Below, piece by piece: positions 60,263-64,000 of a stretch of DNA of 64,000 nucleotides (the stretch's first letter is position 1; the number at the start of each line of letters is the position of its first letter). Source of the DNA: Maribellus luteus (GTDB lineage: Bacteria > Bacteroidota > Bacteroidia > Bacteroidales > Prolixibacteraceae); contig NZ_QWGR01000004.1 of the NCBI RefSeq assembly GCF_003576475.1, forward strand, positions 186,001 through 250,000. Reading direction: 5' to 3'. Under the pieces are notes generated by a model. That model ran no database searches and had not been told where the DNA came from. It was given only the letters and a program-made list of their open reading frames with translations. A program made the position numbers and the translations under genes.

Positions 60263-60667
60263 TTGTGTATAGGCAAACGCAAAAGCGCTTTCATTATTTT
60301 AATACCAAAAGGTTTCTTTTTTTCGAGAGGGGCACTTTATCGTCGCAGGCATTGTCAAAGCTGCGTTTATGGGTGTCTGTTTCCGGAAAAATGAACAGGG
60401 ATTTGAGGGATCTTTGTGTAGGTCCCCGTTGTTCCCCCTTCTATATATTTATCGGAATGATGTTTCATTTTAAACTTATTCGCGGGGATTATGTTGAATG
60501 GCTTAGTACCGTTTGCTTTCTGCGTGTAACGTGCAAATAAGCCTGTTGAAGAATGTACTTAAGAAGATTGATTTACAGGAATAGATGCGGTGTTTTTCAA
60601 AAAAATACTAATTTTCAGCTCTATTAAAAGATAGAAGCACACGGGGAAATTCAAAAAGATAGGGTTA

Positions 60668-62821
60668 ATGAAAAGAATTGCGTGGCAGTACTGTTTCCTG
60701 GTACTTTTTTGTATGCAGGCCTTTTCTTTGTACGCCAATGAGCAGGCCCGGTATGAGTCCAGAATAGACAGCCTGCGGAAAGAAATTGAATCAAAATCGG
60801 GCGAGCATGCAGTGGAGGCTCAACTGGAACTGGCCTTGCTAAAAGTGGGGACCGACAAGCCGGAGGCTCAGCAACTGGCGGATGCCGCTTTACTGGCCGC
60901 CAAAGAGTCGGGAAACCAAGCGCTGTTGATGAAAGCCTGTTATGTACAGGGCAGGGTACTTCTTGAAAAGGAACGTTACGAAGCGTCGCAGGCTTTTATG
61001 GACACCGCTTTGGTACTGGCCACCGAACTAAACGACACCTGGTACAAAGGGGAAATCCTGTACCGGATGGGAACCAACTACCATTTTTTGAGCGATGAAA
61101 TTGGCGCGTTGAAATCGTTTAACGAAGCGGTTCAGGCATGTCGCTTATCCGATAATTACAAAACGCTGGGCTCGGCTTACTCCATGATGGGAACCATCTT
61201 CCGGATGAACGGTTTGTACGACCGCGCCATCGAATACATCATTAAGTCGGAGTTGAACTACGAAAAAGCCGGGTTTACCGAAGGAAGTGCGTGGGCCGAC
61301 TACCTCTTGGGCCGTACCTATGCCGATCTGGGACTTCAGAAAGAAGCGCTGGAGTACTTTGAGAAGTCGCTGGAATTGTACAAAAAGCTGTCAAAAATTG
61401 ATGGCGACGAAGGGGGATTGGCGATTTGCTATGCCCAGATTGCCTTGCTTAACATCGCTTCGGAAGAGTACGACGAGGCACGTAACAACATCGAGAATAC
61501 CCGAAAGATCTATGCGGAAAAAGGATCGAAGTTTGGCATGTCGAACGTATATAAAGACCTGGGAATACTCGAATATTCACTCGGAAATTACCAGTTGGCG
61601 GAAAGCAATTTAAGAACCGCGGTGGAGATGAAAGAAGGGCTAAACGAAGTGCTGAGTTCTTCGGTTATTTTTGAATACCTGGGTTTGAGTTTGATCGGGC
61701 AGGGACAGGTGGAAGAAGGGATTGAAATCATTAAAAAAGGCTTGGAGCTGGCCATTACGAACGACCAGAAAAAAATTCAGCTTGATATTTACGGGAAACT
61801 GACCCGGGCCTACCTGGATATGGGCGATCTTAAAAGTGCCATTGATTGCCAGAACAAGCAAATCCGGATCCAGGACCTGATTCTGGCAGGAGGCGGAAAC
61901 ATCAAAGCCAGCCAGTTGTCGGCTATGTATGAGATCGACCAAAAGAACAACCAGATTGCCGAACTGGAAAAGCAAAACAAAATCAACGAGTTAAGTATCC
62001 GGGAACAACGGATCATCCGAAACTTTATGCTTAGCGCGGTTGTGCTGGCCTTTCTGATTGCCGGGGTAATCCTTTGGTTTTACCGGAAACTGAGATACAC
62101 CAACCGCGAGCTGTTTGAAGCCAATGCTGCCAAAGACCGGTTTTTTGCGATTATTTCGCACGACCTGCGCGGGCCTACCGGGTCGCTGACTTCTTTTTTG
62201 CAGCACCTGAACTCTCATTTTGATCAATTTAGCCAGCAAGAACTAAGGGAGATGGTAGCCATCCTGTGCCAATCTTCCGAAAATGTAAGCCAGTTACTGG
62301 AGAACCTGCTGATATGGGCGCAATCGCAATCCGAAAAAATAGAATACCGTCCGGAAAGGTTGAGCCTTACTGATTGTATCGACAGCGTGGTGAAGGGGTT
62401 GTCGCAAATGGCCGAACACAAAGAAATTGACATTCGTTTTGAGCGGGAACAGGACCTGGTGGTTTTTGCCGACCGGAATATGCTGCAGACCATTTTGCGC
62501 AACGTGCTTAGCAACGCCATCAAGTTTACGCGCAGGGGAGGGCATGTAAGTATTCATCCGGAAATGAGCCGGAGTAACGCCGTTCTGGTTCGTATAGCGG
62601 ATACCGGTGTGGGAATTGAAAAGTCGAAACTTGCCAGTATTTTTGATATCAGCAATTCGTACCACACCCACGGTACCGAAAATGAAATGAGTACCGGCCT
62701 GGGCTTGATCCTGGTAAAGGATTTTATCGAGAAAAACCGGGGAAGTATCTCGATTGAAAGCGAGCAGGAGAAAGGTACCACCGTTTCGTTTACTCTTCCG
62801 GCAACAGCGCCCGGAGCCTGA
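60668..62821 (+). CDS. TPR-repeat sensor histidine kinase
   Basis: 717 residues: signal peptide (VLFCMQAFSLYANE), periplasmic tetratricopeptide repeats over about 40-410, a coiled coil (IAELEKQNKINELSIREQ), one membrane helix (FMLSAVVLAFLIAGVILWFY, about 455-475), then a cytoplasmic HisKA domain with FFAIISHDLRGPTGS (phospho-accepting His498), and HATPase with LRNVLSNAIKFT, IADTGVGIE and GLGLILVKDFIEKN. No receiver domain is attached and none is next door, so its response regulator is elsewhere. Likely monitors something in the periplasm. Own transcript. Confidence 0.92.
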   Translation: MKRIAWQYCFLVLFCMQAFSLYANEQARYESRIDSLRKEIESKSGEHAVEAQLELALLKVGTDKPEAQQLADAALLAAKESGNQALLMKACYVQGRVLLEKERYEASQAFMDTALVLATELNDTWYKGEILYRMGTNYHFLSDEIGALKSFNEAVQACRLSDNYKTLGSAYSMMGTIFRMNGLYDRAIEYIIKSELNYEKAGFTEGSAWADYLLGRTYADLGLQKEALEYFEKSLELYKKLSKIDGDEGGLAICYAQIALLNIASEEYDEARNNIENTRKIYAEKGSKFGMSNVYKDLGILEYSLGNYQLAESNLRTAVEMKEGLNEVLSSSVIFEYLGLSLIGQGQVEEGIEIIKKGLELAITNDQKKIQLDIYGKLTRAYLDMGDLKSAIDCQNKQIRIQDLILAGGGNIKASQLSAMYEIDQKNNQIAELEKQNKINELSIREQRIIRNFMLSAVVLAFLIAGVILWFYRKLRYTNRELFEANAAKDRFFAIISHDLRGPTGSLTSFLQHLNSHFDQFSQQELREMVAILCQSSENVSQLLENLLIWAQSQSEKIEYRPERLSLTDCIDSVVKGLSQMAEHKEIDIRFEREQDLVVFADRNMLQTILRNVLSNAIKFTRRGGHVSIHPEMSRSNAVLVRIADTGVGIEKSKLASIFDISNSYHTHGTENEMSTGLGLILVKDFIEKNRGSISIESEQEKGTTVSFTLPATAPGA

Positions 62822-63006
62822 ATGTAATTCGGCTTCCGAAAGAGCGGGCAACCGGCGTAACCAAAGCTTTGTCGGGTGCGACAACAGCGCGGCTCGCCAA
62901 TCAACAAGTATTAACATAAAAAATTGGACGTCAGAGTGCTTGATGCGAGGTGTTTTTTATAACATTGTAAACGCTTTCCGTTAAACGCTTGGAAGCCGCA
63001 TTGCAT

Positions 63007-64000
63007 ATGAAAGAAGAACAACTCACCATCGACCGGATTGAAGTATACCAGTCGCCGATCAAACTAAAAGAACCCTTTGTTATTTCGCTGGGGCCCTTGG
63101 CATATGCCCAGAACCTCATGGTTGTGATCCGCACCCGTGAAGGGATTGCTGGCTTTGGTGAGTGCAGCCCGTTTATGACCATTAACGGCGAAAGCATGGA
63201 AACGGCTTTTGTGGTTTCGAAATACCTGGCGCAAATGCTGCTGGGGCAGAATCCGCTGGACATTGCGGCCTGTTCGGCTGCCATGGACCGTGTTATCTTT
63301 GGAAATTCGAGTGTAAAAAGTGCCTTTGATATCGCGCTGTACGACATAGCCGCCCAACAGGCAGGCGTTCCTTTGTACAAATACCTCGGGGGCGACAATA
63401 CCCGGCAACTGGTAACCGATTACACGGTAAGCCTGGGCAGCCGGGAGAAGATGGTGAGCGATGCACTAAAGATCAAAGCTGCCGGATACCAGGTGATCAA
63501 AGTAAAACTGGGAGAGAACGGCGAGCGGGATATTGAACGGATTCGCGCGATACGGGAAGCCATCGGAAATGAGATTCCGTTGCGTTTAGACGCCAACCAG
63601 GGGTGGGGAACCGATGAGGCCATCCGTGTTTTGCAGGCACTCGAACCGCACAACATCCAGTTTTGCGAAGAGCCTATTCCGCGCTGGGATTTTATGGACC
63701 TGCGAAAGGTAAGGCAGCAGTCGGGGATACCGGTGATGGGCGACGAATCGTGTTGCGACCACAACGATGCCAGGCGCCTGATTGACCTGGAAGCTTGCGA
63801 CATGTTTAACATCAAACTGGGAAAATCGGCGGGCATTTTCAAGGCCTTAAAAATCAAAGAACTTGCTGAAGAGGCAAACATGCCTTTGCAGGTCGGCGGT
63901 TTCCTGGAATCGCGGCTGGGTTTCACCGCTTCGGCACATTTTGCACTGGCCGGGAAAACCATTGTTTTCAACGATTTTGATACGCCACTGATGCTGGAAG
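63007..64000 (+). CDS. Dipeptide epimerase (enolase superfamily), 5' part
   Basis: 331 codons to the window edge, frame open throughout. Mandelate racemase / muconate lactonising enzyme-type: VIKVKLG (Lys165/Lys167, the KxK base), LRLDANQGW (Asp195), FCEEPIP (Glu) and MGDESC (Asp) as metal ligands, and FNIKLGKSAG (opposite-face Lys). This set, with GGFLESRLGFTA, fits L-Ala-D/L-Glu-type dipeptide epimerases, which recycle murein peptides or convert food dipeptides. N-terminus MKEEQLTIDRIEVYQSPIK is the capping domain. C-terminus is beyond the window. Confidence 0.9.
   Translation, partial: MKEEQLTIDRIEVYQSPIKLKEPFVISLGPLAYAQNLMVVIRTREGIAGFGECSPFMTINGESMETAFVVSKYLAQMLLGQNPLDIAACSAAMDRVIFGNSSVKSAFDIALYDIAAQQAGVPLYKYLGGDNTRQLVTDYTVSLGSREKMVSDALKIKAAGYQVIKVKLGENGERDIERIRAIREAIGNEIPLRLDANQGWGTDEAIRVLQALEPHNIQFCEEPIPRWDFMDLRKVRQQSGIPVMGDESCCDHNDARRLIDLEACDMFNIKLGKSAGIFKALKIKELAEEANMPLQVGGFLESRLGFTASAHFALAGKTIVFNDFDTPLMLE

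Noticed and set aside
1-64000. tRNA, rRNA, prophage, transposase or integrase genes
   Set aside because: Searched the gaps by eye for tRNA T-loops and the proteins for recombinase or phage motifs; none could be supported.

Overview
The window is a chromosomal stretch of a Bacteroidota bacterium. The signs are: many lipoproteins and outer-membrane barrels, two TonB-dependent receptors (one with the Bacteroidota-type carboxypeptidase-regulatory-like N-terminal domain), DUF4292 and OsmC-type proteins, TAnnTTTG-like -7 promoter boxes, weak Shine-Dalgarno sites, and the dut / TPR lipoprotein / DUF4292 / M23-like gene order typical of that phylum. The citrate synthase is of the mitochondrial-like type. 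I infer an environmental Bacteroidales/Marinilabiliales-like organism; the sequence alone does not fix the genus. I found no rRNA, tRNA, CRISPR array, transposase or integrase.

Layout. 0-4.2 kb: an operon of dut (cut by the window edge), a TPR lipoprotein, a DUF4292 lipoprotein and an EnvC-like activator with a degenerate LytM domain. 4.2-8.4 kb: a small membrane protein, a GNAT enzyme, a Crp/Fnr regulator divergent from an OsmC gene (with a near-palindromic operator between them), and a succinate-semialdehyde-type dehydrogenase. 8.4-16.2 kb: a minus-strand block with hemN, the protoporphyrinogen oxidase gene and hemH, then an MFS permease, a TonB receptor and a small Cys-Pro-tailed protein, suggesting iron or tetrapyrrole acquisition next to haem synthesis. 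16.3-40.9 kb: mixed housekeeping and envelope genes (amidohydrolase, ECF sigma factor with an anti-sigma-like partner and barrel protein, ilvE, MazG-like, dtd, TonB receptor, adenine/adenosine deaminase, SBF-like transporter, acyltransferase, OsmC, DUF2085, cold-shock-domain protein, prolyl oligopeptidase).

40.9-46 kb and 53.6-60.6 kb are repeat-rich. They hold two tandem arrays of nested palindromes (about 177 bp and about 252 bp periods), a strikingly phased 20/21-bp array that inverts at its centre, hairpins with 3-nt loops, and scattered copies of a repeat that also flanks a DUF559 endonuclease gene. Ordinary genes between them are a hypothetical protein, di-haem peroxidase, GYD protein, N-formylglutamate amidohydrolase-like enzyme and citrate synthase.

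46.0-53.6 kb is the most interesting part: a strongly AT-rich island that looks like a composite restriction-modification and signalling defence module. In order it encodes a thymine-DNA-glycosylase-like HhH protein (Mig type, Tyr125/Asp143), a cytosine-5 DNA methyltransferase, a large protein with two GHKL ATPase domains (the second histidine-kinase-like), a receiver-domain-like protein, a small CHAT/caspase-like predicted protease (His65/Cys103) and, convergently, a predicted PD-(D/E)XK-type nuclease. Beside it lie three tandem remnants of the start of a vsr mismatch-endonuclease gene, one of which runs directly into the nuclease start codon. I know of no named system with this composition. 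The window ends with a TPR-histidine kinase and the first part of an enolase-superfamily dipeptide epimerase.
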